From the NCBI GenBank assembly GCA_034006965.1, contig JAVERU010000035.1, forward strand, positions 1-25,825: a stretch of 25,825 nucleotides of DNA. The letters are read 5' to 3'. Every line of letters starts with the position of its first letter. Positions within the stretch are counted from its first letter, which is position 1. The stretch comes from Perlabentimonas sp034006965 (GTDB taxonomy: Bacteria; Bacteroidota; Bacteroidia; Bacteroidales; Tenuifilaceae). Under the pieces are notes generated by a model that did no database searches, was not told where the DNA came from, and saw nothing but the letters and a program-made list of their open reading frames with translations. Position numbers and translations under genes: made by a program. Shown here piece after piece: positions 7,065 to 15,833 of the stretch.

Positions 7065-8444
7065 CTACGATCTGTCCATTTTCCCTCGGTTGTACGAGAA
7101 GTATATCCCCAAAAAGCTAATCAGCGAAAAGGTTACGAATCCATATCTTACAGCACTAACGAACAGATGATTCGGCACTATCTCAATGGGTTGACTGCCC
7201 ATAAACCCTGCAAAGTATAACGTCGCAATGGTCATGCTCACAATCTGTCCAATTACCCGCATGGTGGCCGCTGTGCCCGAGGCCAATCCGTATTGCGTTT
7301 TGCTCACCGAGCTCATGATGGTATTCATGTTGGGCGACGAGAATAGGGCAAACCCAAATCCAACCCATAGTAGAATTATCACTATAAACCAAATGGGCGT
7401 TGAGGTTGATAGAAATGCTAGTGCAGCCAGCCCGATAGTGCACATAGTCATACCGGCAGTGGCAAGGTAACGCGGCTCAATTCTATCGGAGAATCGCCCC
7501 GCTATGGGCGAGAAGATGGCCATTACGATGGGCTGGGCAATTAGTATGGTTCCTGCATCGCGCGGCGATAGGCCCATGATCTTTTGCAGGTATAGGCTCA
7601 TTAGAAAAACAATGGCAAAGGTGGCGCTGTAGTTTATCAGCGCAGCAAGATTCGAAAAGGCGAAAAGCCTATTTTTTACAAATAGTTTCGTGTCAATAAC
7701 TGGCATCGCCGAATGGCTCTCGATTATCCAGAATACAACAAGCGATATGGCACCGCCCAGCATTAGCAGCCACCCCATTGTGGAGGGTATGTTTGAGGAG
7801 CCATACACCAAGGCTACTAGGCCAATCATATAAAAAAAGGTCCCCTTTAGGTTCAATCTTGTTGCATCGTTTCTGGTGGGTTCATCGTTTCCCAAAAAGA
7901 TAAAAGCTATGGCGGTGGTAACAACGCCAAGCCCCGAGGCCATGAAAAATATGGCTCTCCAACTCAAATACTGGGTAATAAATCCTCCGGCAAAAGGGCC
8001 AAAGGCCAAACCCAAATATACCGCCGATACAGACATGCCGAGCACTCGTCCTCGATGCTGAGGAGGAAAGGTCGATACCAAAATTGCCGGGCCAGTTGTG
8101 CTGGTGAATGCTGCACCTATCCCTTGGATAAATCGAAGCCCAATAAGCCAACCCCCAGAATCGGCCAAACCGCATAACAACGATGATACGGTGAAAATTA
8201 CTACCCCCCATTTAAAAAGCCTTCGGATTCCTGTAATGTCGCCCCAACGCCCCACGGGCAGTAAGAACATGGCCGTGGCAAGCAGAAAAGATGTAACCAC
8301 CCAGCTTAAGCTGATGGCGTTTAGTCCCATTGATCTCTCGATGGCAGGCAAAGCGATGTTAATCGATGATATAAGGAATGTACCCATGAACGATGTTATG
8401 GCCACAATGGCCAGTATGGAAACCTGTTTTTTTGTCCAATGCAT
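7065..8444 (-). CDS. MFS drug/solute exporter, DHA2 (EmrB/QacA) type
   Basis: This 459-residue inner-membrane transporter has hydrophobic helices throughout. The N-terminus (SSINIALPAIERSMG, then SWVVTSFLLATAMFLLP) is characteristic of the DHA2 drug:proton antiporters. Motif A is visible as GRWGDITGIRRLFKWG after the second helix. The antiporter motif C is seen as GLAFGPFAGGFITQYLSWR in helix 5, which argues for export rather than uptake. Length is normal for the group. It starts at ATG 8444; no membrane-fusion partner or regulator is adjacent, so it probably works alone at the inner membrane. The substrate cannot be deduced. The 98 bp upstream shows no clear promoter, and the flanking genes on the same strand are unrelated in apparent function. 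Confidence 0.9.
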   Translation of the reverse strand: MHWTKKQVSILAIVAITSFMGTFLISSINIALPAIERSMGLNAISLSWVVTSFLLATAMFLLPVGRWGDITGIRRLFKWGVVIFTVSSLLCGLADSGGWLIGLRFIQGIGAAFTSTTGPAILVSTFPPQHRGRVLGMSVSAVYLGLAFGPFAGGFITQYLSWRAIFFMASGLGVVTTAIAFIFLGNDEPTRNDATRLNLKGTFFYMIGLVALVYGSSNIPSTMGWLLMLGGAISLVVFWIIESHSAMPVIDTKLFVKNRLFAFSNLAALINYSATFAIVFLMSLYLQKIMGLSPRDAGTILIAQPIVMAIFSPIAGRFSDRIEPRYLATAGMTMCTIGLAALAFLSTSTPIWFIVIILLWVGFGFALFSSPNMNTIMSSVSKTQYGLASGTAATMRVIGQIVSMTIATLYFAGFMGSQPIEIVPNHLFVSAVRYGFVTFSLISFLGIYFSYNRGKMDRS

Positions 8445-8542
8445 AATATGGTTAGGTAAAAGTTTGTTTATAAAAGAATTAATTATGGTTTTAGCTGATC
8501 ATATTTTGTTCTCAAATTGGGTTCAAACCTCACCAATAGTTT

Positions 8543-9208
8543 CTACTCAAACCCCCTATAACCAACGCTTGGGAGGTTGGGGTATCCCCACCCACTCTTG
8601 GTGGCGAGGTTGTACCCACTGCTAAGGCCAATGAATAATTGATGGCTGGCTAGCTTAATGCCCCTGTCGATACCAATTCCAAAAGTTGCGAATGCATAGG
8701 GATACTCCATGGGGTAGCGTTTTTTAGTCCCATCATTTTGCTTTAGGTCTGCAATGCTTTCGGCAAAGGTCGTAGTTTGATTCTTATCGGTTATCTTCAT
8801 ACTTCCGTAACCAGCACCATAGCCTATACAGGGAAATACTAGCCATTTCGGACTGTTGGTAAGCGCAAGCTGAGACCTAAATGCAAGTTCAACAATGTCA
8901 ATCGAAGGGGATAAGGTCTGCGTTTGCATTCCATCGTCGTTGGCTCCAAAGGACGAAAGGGTTACAGAGCCATATGAGTTCTTTGATATGCTCCTAGAGG
9001 TTAGCCCAATGCTATATCCAAAAAGCTGATTGTTTAGAAGCGAAATTCCATTGTTCTCAAAGGTTGTGTTTAACATCTGAAGGTTACAGTACCTAACGCC
9101 CGACTGGATAATCCAGCCCATTTTGTGGCTCGTTGTTGTATCGATTTGTGAGTATATGGAAACACTCCAAAGCGATGTTAGGATAAACAAGAAAGTTTTG
9201 TTCCTCAT
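8543..9208 (-). CDS. Exported beta-rich protein of unknown function
   Basis: I do not recognise this 221-residue protein. It has a clear signal peptide (MRNKTFLFILTSLWSVSIYSQ). After it come alternating hydrophobic/polar stretches, many Gly, Ser, Thr and aromatic residues, and segments such as QLFGYSIGLTSRS, CIGYGAGYGSMK and QLFIGLSSGYNL that look like strands of a small outer-membrane barrel. No typical terminal Phe motif is seen; it ends in VGYRGFE. It follows the alpha-2-macroglobulin gene on the same strand, with 103 bp and a strong stem-loop between them, so independent or attenuated expression is likely. A small outer-membrane beta-barrel is the best guess, based only on composition. 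Confidence 0.6.
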   Translation of the reverse strand: MRNKTFLFILTSLWSVSIYSQIDTTTSHKMGWIIQSGVRYCNLQMLNTTFENNGISLLNNQLFGYSIGLTSRSISKNSYGSVTLSSFGANDDGMQTQTLSPSIDIVELAFRSQLALTNSPKWLVFPCIGYGAGYGSMKITDKNQTTTFAESIADLKQNDGTKKRYPMEYPYAFATFGIGIDRGIKLASHQLFIGLSSGYNLATKSGWGYPNLPSVGYRGFE

Positions 9209-9225
9209 CCCTAATGCTTTTATAG

Positions 9226-9261
9226 CTCCACGTGTAAATGGTTAACTATTTACTCGTGGAG
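9226..9261 (-). terminator. Long dyad between alpha-2-macroglobulin and the downstream gene
   Basis: Two 14-base arms (9226-9239 and 9248-9261) pair with one mismatch: CTCCACGTGTAAAT against the complement of ATTTACTCGTGGAG. The 8-base centre, GGTTAACT, itself contains the palindrome GTTAAC. On the minus strand the hairpin lies 50 bases after the alpha-2-macroglobulin stop and 17 bases before the next ATG. There is no T-run after it, so it could be a terminator, an mRNA-stabilising or attenuating hairpin in the leader of the next gene, or an operator. Confidence 0.55.
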
Positions 9262-9311
9262 TTTAATTGTAACTGGCAAATATGCATTTGATGACTTCAA
9301 AGGAAAATGGT

Positions 9312-12300
9312 TTACGGCAACACCACCTCAACCCAGTGCCCCTTTTGCCTTGCATTTATTGTATTGTCGTACATAGCTTCGCATGATATGCCCGGCATAT
9401 AGTATTTTCCTTGGTATGCTGCATTTAGCAAAATTCTAAAGTTCTTTGCCTGCCCTTGTGGCAAGCTAAAGTAGGTGTAAACCCTATCGTCGCGAATATC
9501 CTGATACTCAAATGGCGACGAAGGGCGTGCAGCCTGCCCCTCATCAAGCCGGCTGGTGCGAATTTCCCACCCCGATGGTACAACGTACGACAGGATTAGC
9601 TGCTCCAGGTTGCCCTTTGTGCCCGGGTTATACACCCTAATATCAGCATAAAAGTCGGTGCCTTGGGTTAAAGCCTGTGGGTCGATTTTTTGTCCATTCA
9701 TTAAATGGTAGTTAATATCAACCTGCACGTTATTGCTTTGAGCCATCTCTTTGCCACCCACTGGTATGCCGTGGGTAATTAGCCTGGCGTAGAGTATACC
9801 CTCACCGTTGTTCTTTACCTCAACTTTTGCCGTGCCCTGCTGAACGGGCTCAAACGAATGCTGAAGTATCGACATATTTGTGCTGTGCCTTTTACCCCCC
9901 TTGCCATGTATGGTTATATTGGCATCAACTCCCTGTGAGGTTTTATTTGCTTCAGCAAATTTTGAGAATGCCAAAAGGCTAAACGACAGCTCCTGTGTGC
10001 TCATCCACATGGTTGAGCTGAGCCTCTCCGAGAGCTGCTGTAGCAACGGCATGGCCTTATCGAAATCATTTAGTAGGATAAGGGTTTCAACAATCATAGC
10101 CCTATCCCTAATGTCGGATCCATAGGTGTAGTACTGCTCGCGGTAGCTCTCAACGGTTGTTGGAACATTGTGGATTAGCGATTTTGCCGCTTCGGGATTA
10201 CCTGCAAGGCTGTATGCTGCAGCTAATCTCCATTTGGCCGATACCGAAAGGTTGGTCGATTCGCGAAGGCGGTTCATTGCTCCCATTTCGGGGGCTTTGG
10301 CCAGTGCCAGCACGTAAAGCCTGTAGGCTTGCATCAGCTCGTTATTGCGATACCTGTCTCTATTTGCTGGCGACCAATTCTGTGCAACACGGCGTGTGCT
10401 GTGTTTTAACCCATCGAGGATTCCGCTTGGTATGGAGTATCCAAGCCTTTGGGCTTCGAGGATAAAGTGCCCGGCGTAGGCTGTGCCCCACTCATCGGCG
10501 TAGGAGCCACCTGGCCATAGCGATAGCCCACCATCGGCGGTGCGGAAGCTGCGCATTTTATCTAGCGCATGGCGAACATTCTCCTCGGCACTTCGCTTAA
10601 CGTTATCGTCTACATCGGCTAGCTTGCTAATAAATAGCTGGGGAAAGGCTTTTGATACCGTTTGCTCAAGGCAGCCATGCGGATATTCCAGTAGATATTT
10701 TAGCCTATTGCCTAGGTTGATGGGCGGAAGGGTGCTCAGCTCAACTACGGCTGAATTGGTTCCCTCCATACCGAATGCCTTGTACTGCACATTCCAACTT
10801 TGGTTGGCTTTTAGCACGGTGTCCTGAACATAGGTCATGGCCGCATTGGGGTTGCGTACATCTAGCTCTATTTCATGCGATGCCTTTTCCTTGCCGCTCT
10901 CCGCTGTAACTTTTACTTTGGCCACCCCAAGCCTCGAAGCCGCTTTCATCTTAAAGCGAACCACTTGGTCGCCAATGTCGCTAAAGGTTATAGTTTGCTG
11001 ATTATCGCCGTTGATGCTAAGTAGGTCGTTCGATTCAACCTTTACCTTAACCTGCTTAACGGATTGCTCCATTGCAAAAACTGTAACTGGAAGCACCACC
11101 TCCTCTTCGGGGCCAAGTACCCTGGGTAGTGTGGCTAGCACCATGAGGGGCTTACGAACTGGCACGGTTTTCTCGGCCGAGCCATAGGCTCCATCCTTGG
11201 CTGCCACGGCCATAACCCTAACCGAACCCACGTAGTTGGGCATGGTGAAGCTAATCCGCTCGCGTTTCCCTTTGCCCACCTCGTATGGGCCGAAATATCT
11301 TACAACAGGTTTAAACCTGTTGGCCGTTTTGTCTCCCCCGGAGCTAAGCTCGTCGTCACCGCCAATAGATATGAGGCGTTGCATTCGCCCTGCCGATGCC
11401 CCTACCACCAGATCGTAAAGATCCCAGGTGCGGACACCCAACGCTTCGCGCGCGTAGAATCTTTCCCAAGGGTTAGGTGTTCGGAATCGTGTTAGATCAA
11501 GCAATCCGTCATCGACCACAGCAAGCGTAAATGCCATGGGGTTTCCATTTTTTTCTGTAACAGTAATAGTTACCTTTTGCTCGGGTTCAATTACATCGGG
11601 CATTGATATTACTGGCGTAAGGTGTGTTTGCGGATTTTCAACCGAAATGGGGGCAATACCGTACATCCGAATGGGTAGGTCATTAGCCGTTTGTCCATGG
11701 GGCTGCACTAGCATAGCGCTAATAAACACATTGGGTGACATACTGGCCGAAGTGGTGAAGGTATACTGCGTTTCGCCAGCCGTAGCATCAATCCATACCG
11801 ATTGCAATACCTTTACTCCATTCTCAATGGTAAGGAATATTTTTCCTCCTGCTGAGCTAGGAATGGTAAGGGTGGCCTTTTCGCCTACGTTGTACTTTTC
11901 CTTGTCGGTTGCAAAAACTAGCATCGATGCACCCTCGGGGGTTGCTTTCCTGTCGCGCGAAACCCACCCCGGCCAGTCGAAGTAAGCAATGGTTCCCGCA
12001 GCATGTCCACCTTCGTTATCGACAGCACGAATTAGGAAGCGGCCCCATTCAGGGTGATTAATCCTAAGGTTGTAGCTAGCCTTACCGTTGGCATCGGTTT
12101 TAACAGTGACGCGTTGTAGTGGCCTATGGTATGAGTTTGATATGTAGTGCGATAGGTTTTCGTTGCTGCGCTCCCACCACCAGCGCCAGTCAATTTTGTA
12201 AACCTCAATATTTACATTCTTGTTTGACACGGGCTTGCCCTCTGAGGTAACCATTACAACCTCTACCCGTTGGGTGGTATCGGTCATGTAGGTATTTCTT

Positions 12301-14858
12301 CGGTTCTGGCTATCGGGCATTTTTACGCCCACAAAATTGCGGTAGGGGTAGTATGGCATAGTGAACCTGTCGATGCTGAAGGCACCACCCTCTTCGAAAA
12401 CACGGGCGGTGAAGTGAGCATTTAGCTTACCCGGTGCCGATGACCTAACGCTGATGTTTGGGGAGAAGTTAGCTTCTCCCAGCTCATCGAGCCTTCCCTC
12501 GAAAATGGTTTGCTCCTCGGCATAGAAAGACCGGGCTGGATCGTCGAAAGAAAAACCTTTAAATCCATCGAAAGAGGTGCTGGCCTGCGATAGCGTGGCG
12601 TCAACCTGTACCCTTAGGTTACGGGCAGGGGCTCCGTGAAGCCATGCCGAGCTAACTTTAGCTTGGTTAACTTTGCCGTAGTATAACGACTGATTGTCGA
12701 AGTTGATGTTAATTTTAAGCCTGTTGGGCATTATGGACTCCACCTTAAATACTTGGTTAAAGGTAACGCCTCCCACCTGTACCCGTGCAGTGTAGTTCCC
12801 GGTTGGAGCATCGCTGCTGGTGGGAACGGGGAAGGAATACATTCCTCCAGTTGATGCGGTGGCTACGCTTTGAAATGCAAGCTGACCGCGAGAGTTGGTG
12901 AGTTGGAAAGTTACAGGGTGGTTCTGGGGTAGGGTTTTGCCCTTATCCTCGAGGATAAAAGATACGAAAAGGGTATCGCCCGGTCGCCAAACGCCTCGCT
13001 CGCCGTAGATAAACCCCTTGAGCCCTTTTTGTATTGCTGCTCCCGAAACATCGAAAGCGCTAAGCGATAGGTTAGAGCCTTGGTCGAGTTTAAGGTAGCC
13101 TCGCTGCCCTCCACTTCTGGCAATGGCCAGGAATGGTACCTGCTGCTCGGTAAGGTTAAATGTGGCAAAGCCATTGTTGTCGGTGCTCGATGTGGCAATT
13201 ACTTGCTGCTGGAAGTTTAGCAGGTCGATATTTACTCCGCTAATGGGCTGTGCAGTGTTTAAATTGGTGACGGCAACTAGCCATGACCCATCGGTGCCTG
13301 CTTTTGCTATCATCCCCAAGTCGGAGGCAAGCACATTACGGTGCACCGACTTGCGTTGGTAGTACGATGTGTGGCAGGGGTTTTCGCGCTCGCGCCAGTC
13401 GTAAAGGTCATAGTCAATATCGTCGTAGTAGTAATATGTTCGGGGGATATCGTCGCTGGAGTCGTACTGCTCGTCAATCATAGTGATTGGCATATCCGAG
13501 TCGTCGCCCTGACAGATGAAGGTGGAGTGCTCGCGCCTCATGCTGAGCGTAACTCGATATATGGCTCCGGGCTCAGTTTTTACTAGTTCCGATAGGTCGA
13601 TGTTGTAGGTATTCCATTTTGCGAAATCGGTTTGCCCAGTTTGGTCGAGCATCACGGTTTTTTTGAGCAGAAGCCTACCCACCCGACCTAACTCGTTAGA
13701 TCCATCGAGATTGCTAGCCTGAAGAAATTGGGCAATATTATCTTCAAACACCCTGAATATGGTAACATCAACAGCCCTTAGGTTTACAGCCTGGAAAGGG
13801 AAAGGGAAAGCGAGGCCACCCGTCGACGGGAGGATAACTCCTTGGCCCGTTAGCCTCAGCTGTGGCTTGATGGTTTGTAACGATACGGTGAGGGATGTAT
13901 GCTGATTAAGCCTTTGCCCTTCGATATTTCGAATGCCAGGTGATATGTCGAAGTTAAATGTGCCTGAAACCCTTGCGGCGGGGTAAACCCTAACCAGGTT
14001 ACCATCGGTAATAATTCGTGATTCGGCAATGCCGTTTGTGCTTATCAATCCCTGTAAATTTTGCGATGGGTCTACTGGCTCCGAGAAGCGAATTTCGATA
14101 TACTGCTCGGGCGATTGCACCACGTTGTGCGAAAGCACCCTGAAAACTCCCTTTGGAGGTACGTCAACCACCTCGAAACCAACTTGATGAACCCCTATGG
14201 GATCACCGGTTAAGTCAATACTTACCTTTTCGGTATCGTTGGTTTGCTCTACCCCTTCGACCCAGAAGTTATGGGTTCTACCGTCGGCCGTGGAGTTCCA
14301 GGTAACCTCGAGCTGCTTGCCAAGCTGTTTGGCCTTCATGGTTTCGGCAATGGCTTTTGCATCTGCATAATCGGCCGTTAGCAGTGTGCCGCCAATGCGC
14401 CTGTCGCTTCGCGATGCATCGTCGTAAAACTCAAGCCCATTAACTCTTAGCTCCATTGCCTGCTTTATGGTTCGTAGGTCGAATGTATAGGTGCTTAATT
14501 GCCTAGGGATATTTTCGAGAACCCTACCTAGTGCAACCGAAACCTGATACTCGGTATCGCCCTTAAAGCTATCAGCGAGCCTGAACTCAATGGTGCGCTC
14601 ATCAATCCATGTGGATGTTCCCTTTACCGCAGGTTTAAACCTTAGTATTCGGGAGTCTGCCTCAGTTCCTACTTGTTCGGGTTGCACAATGCTTGAGGTG
14701 AAGCTAAATCTTACTGCATCCTTTATTGAAATGGTTCCCGCGCTATGTGCAGAGACATATCCGCTATAGTCGGATGTGGTTTCGGCTGTTTTTTCTTTGG
14801 GCGAACAGCCATTGAGCATAGTGATTGCTATGGCAATAAGGGTAATTTTGAGTTTCAT
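9312..14858 (-). CDS. Lipoprotein alpha-2-macroglobulin with thioester motif
   Basis: This protein is a broad-range protease trap of the bacterial alpha-2-macroglobulin family (E. coli YfhM/ECAM type). From the ATG at 14858 it has 1848 residues; a TTG two codons earlier is possible but unneeded. The N-terminus is a lipoprotein signal, MKLKITLIAIAITMLNGC, with Cys18 as the lipid anchor. Successive macroglobulin domains follow: GLKGFIYGERGVWRPGDTLF is the hallmark MG segment near residue 630, and PNYVGSVRVMAV matches the A2M domain. The thioester sequence GCLEQ (C1396 to Q1399) is intact and followed by a helical thioester domain. Cys449 and Cys495 flank an unusual Tyr/Asp-rich segment. It should trap proteases covalently in the periplasm. 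In E. coli the partner is PBP1C, encoded here about 8.4 kb away on the same strand. It is divergent from the PepSY gene. Confidence 0.93.
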   Translation of the reverse strand: MKLKITLIAIAITMLNGCSPKEKTAETTSDYSGYVSAHSAGTISIKDAVRFSFTSSIVQPEQVGTEADSRILRFKPAVKGTSTWIDERTIEFRLADSFKGDTEYQVSVALGRVLENIPRQLSTYTFDLRTIKQAMELRVNGLEFYDDASRSDRRIGGTLLTADYADAKAIAETMKAKQLGKQLEVTWNSTADGRTHNFWVEGVEQTNDTEKVSIDLTGDPIGVHQVGFEVVDVPPKGVFRVLSHNVVQSPEQYIEIRFSEPVDPSQNLQGLISTNGIAESRIITDGNLVRVYPAARVSGTFNFDISPGIRNIEGQRLNQHTSLTVSLQTIKPQLRLTGQGVILPSTGGLAFPFPFQAVNLRAVDVTIFRVFEDNIAQFLQASNLDGSNELGRVGRLLLKKTVMLDQTGQTDFAKWNTYNIDLSELVKTEPGAIYRVTLSMRREHSTFICQGDDSDMPITMIDEQYDSSDDIPRTYYYYDDIDYDLYDWRERENPCHTSYYQRKSVHRNVLASDLGMIAKAGTDGSWLVAVTNLNTAQPISGVNIDLLNFQQQVIATSSTDNNGFATFNLTEQQVPFLAIARSGGQRGYLKLDQGSNLSLSAFDVSGAAIQKGLKGFIYGERGVWRPGDTLFVSFILEDKGKTLPQNHPVTFQLTNSRGQLAFQSVATASTGGMYSFPVPTSSDAPTGNYTARVQVGGVTFNQVFKVESIMPNRLKININFDNQSLYYGKVNQAKVSSAWLHGAPARNLRVQVDATLSQASTSFDGFKGFSFDDPARSFYAEEQTIFEGRLDELGEANFSPNISVRSSAPGKLNAHFTARVFEEGGAFSIDRFTMPYYPYRNFVGVKMPDSQNRRNTYMTDTTQRVEVVMVTSEGKPVSNKNVNIEVYKIDWRWWWERSNENLSHYISNSYHRPLQRVTVKTDANGKASYNLRINHPEWGRFLIRAVDNEGGHAAGTIAYFDWPGWVSRDRKATPEGASMLVFATDKEKYNVGEKATLTIPSSAGGKIFLTIENGVKVLQSVWIDATAGETQYTFTTSASMSPNVFISAMLVQPHGQTANDLPIRMYGIAPISVENPQTHLTPVISMPDVIEPEQKVTITVTEKNGNPMAFTLAVVDDGLLDLTRFRTPNPWERFYAREALGVRTWDLYDLVVGASAGRMQRLISIGGDDELSSGGDKTANRFKPVVRYFGPYEVGKGKRERISFTMPNYVGSVRVMAVAAKDGAYGSAEKTVPVRKPLMVLATLPRVLGPEEEVVLPVTVFAMEQSVKQVKVKVESNDLLSINGDNQQTITFSDIGDQVVRFKMKAASRLGVAKVKVTAESGKEKASHEIELDVRNPNAAMTYVQDTVLKANQSWNVQYKAFGMEGTNSAVVELSTLPPINLGNRLKYLLEYPHGCLEQTVSKAFPQLFISKLADVDDNVKRSAEENVRHALDKMRSFRTADGGLSLWPGGSYADEWGTAYAGHFILEAQRLGYSIPSGILDGLKHSTRRVAQNWSPANRDRYRNNELMQAYRLYVLALAKAPEMGAMNRLRESTNLSVSAKWRLAAAYSLAGNPEAAKSLIHNVPTTVESYREQYYTYGSDIRDRAMIVETLILLNDFDKAMPLLQQLSERLSSTMWMSTQELSFSLLAFSKFAEANKTSQGVDANITIHGKGGKRHSTNMSILQHSFEPVQQGTAKVEVKNNGEGILYARLITHGIPVGGKEMAQSNNVQVDINYHLMNGQKIDPQALTQGTDFYADIRVYNPGTKGNLEQLILSYVVPSGWEIRTSRLDEGQAARPSSPFEYQDIRDDRVYTYFSLPQGQAKNFRILLNAAYQGKYYMPGISCEAMYDNTINARQKGHWVEVVLP

Positions 14859-15055
14859 ACTCAACGGTTTTAGGATTCAGAATGTCCTGTGCTTTGGTGC
14901 GATAAAGGTATTGATAATTGCAGATATTATGGTCATTCACCATGGAATTATACCTTGGATAATTCAGCTTAGCATTAAACTCTATTGGGTTTACAAAGTC
15001 TTTTATATATTGTTTTCACCTTTTTGCTACACCTATCTTATCCTAATCCGTCCTT
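14859..15055. other. Divergent intergenic region, alpha-2-macroglobulin / PepSY gene
   Basis: This AT-rich spacer of about 197 bp lies between two divergent starts. On the plus strand TTG (15010-15012) and TATCTTAT (15034-15041) are 21 bases apart and give a weak -33/-7 candidate for the PepSY gene. On the minus strand TACCTTTA (14903-14910) resembles a -7 box for the macroglobulin gene, without a -33 partner. Neither is strong. Confidence 0.3.
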
Positions 15056-15625
15056 ATGGGAAACCAAACCAAGCGATCGAAACAGGCTGCTGTAATTCGT
15101 GTCTTCCGAAAGTTACATCGGGTTACTGCATCAGTACTATTCGCCTTCTTCTTTGTAATGGCCACCACAGGTATCCTACTGGGCTTAAAAAAGCATAGCG
15201 GCGAGCTGATTCAGGCCAAAACCTATTCGGGTACATCAACCAATCTAAAGGATTGGCTTCCATTAGATAGTCTTTATACCCATGCTTTTACTGTTTTTCG
15301 CGATTCCATTTCATCTACCCTTCCCATTGAACTCGAAAGGGTTGATGTAAGGCAGGACAAGGGCGTGGTTAAGTTTATTTTTGCCAAGGGTTTTTGGGGT
15401 GTTCAAATTGATGGGGCAACGGGAGATTTGCTTCATATTGAGCGAAGACGATCGGATTTTATCGAGATGCTGCATGATGGCTCCATCATTGATTACTACC
15501 TGGGCATACCTAACGGAATGTTTAAATTGATTTACACGCTAATTATGGGGCTAGCGCTGCTGCTATTTACCGTTACTGGATTTTGGCTTTGGTATGGTCC
15601 CAAGCGAATGCAGCGTAACAAATAG
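15056..15625 (+). CDS. PepSY-associated transmembrane protein
   Basis: This 189-residue inner-membrane protein has the layout of the PepSY-TM family. The first helix, near residues 20-45, begins with the characteristic FRKLHRVTASVLFAFFFVMATTG, in which the histidine is typical. A periplasmic domain of about 110 residues (including VDVRQDKGVVKFIF and GATGDLLHIERRR) and a second helix near 160-182 ending in FWLWYGPKRMQ follow. Such proteins commonly sit next to TonB-dependent iron or heme receptors and are thought to help reduce or handle iron across the inner membrane; the mechanism is not established. The TonB receptor gene follows at once, separated only by the inserted repeat element. Without that element the two genes would lie 10 bp apart, which strongly suggests one operon originally. 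It is shorter than two-unit PepSY proteins, so it is a single-unit form. Confidence 0.82.
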   Translation: MGNQTKRSKQAAVIRVFRKLHRVTASVLFAFFFVMATTGILLGLKKHSGELIQAKTYSGTSTNLKDWLPLDSLYTHAFTVFRDSISSTLPIELERVDVRQDKGVVKFIFAKGFWGVQIDGATGDLLHIERRRSDFIEMLHDGSIIDYYLGIPNGMFKLIYTLIMGLALLLFTVTGFWLWYGPKRMQRNK

Positions 15626-15696
15626 TTTTATATGATTATCCGCAAATATGCCTAAAGTGATGAAAAACTTATGATACAACAAAATAATAATGAATT

Positions 15697-15833
15697 CGAC
15701 ATTGCGAGCCTGCCTGCCGCCTGCCTGCAAAGGCAGGCGGCAGGCAGGGAGTACTTTTGCCGAAGAAGCAATTTGATGTAAATCAGACTAAAGATTACTT
15801 CTTCCGACAAACAACGTCGGGATCGCAATGACG
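15697..15833. repeat. Inner palindromic repeat bounded by ATTGCGA arms
   Basis: CGACATTGCGA (15697-15707) and TCGCAATGACG (15823-15833) pair with one mismatch. Between them are an 18-bp hairpin, a second hairpin GAAGAAGCAAT / ATTACTTCTTC (15762-15772 and 15794-15804, 10 of 11 positions) and a small one, CCGAC / GTCGG (15804-15820). From memory, related 'CATTGCGAG...CTCGCAATG' palindromic repeats are scattered through intergenic DNA of many Bacteroidota and Chlorobiota; this was not checked. It may be an older repeat carried in, or the core of the larger element. Confidence 0.65.
15709..15748. repeat. Perfect 18-bp hairpin with GCAA tetraloop
   Basis: The left arm CCTGCCTGCCGCCTGCCT (15709-15726) and right arm (15731-15748) are exact reverse complements around GCAA. 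Transcribed in the plus direction this gives a very stable stem capped by a GNRA tetraloop. Each arm is itself built of repeated CCTG/CTGC units, so the stem is GC-rich amid AT-rich flanks. There is no T-run after it, so classical termination is unlikely, but polymerase pausing or mRNA processing between the PepSY and receptor genes is possible. Confidence 0.85.

Noticed and set aside
6990..7220. 76-codon plus-strand frame in the spacer before the MFS gene
   Set aside because: Most of it overlaps the antisense of the MFS exporter C-terminus; no domain, weak start context.
8098..8625. 175-codon plus-strand frame bridging the MFS gene and the unknown exported protein gene
   Set aside because: Antisense to two genes with signal peptide or membrane features; composition looks like antisense shadow.
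11536..11985. 149-codon plus-strand frame inside alpha-2-macroglobulin
   Set aside because: Opposite-strand shadow of a gene whose family is certain.
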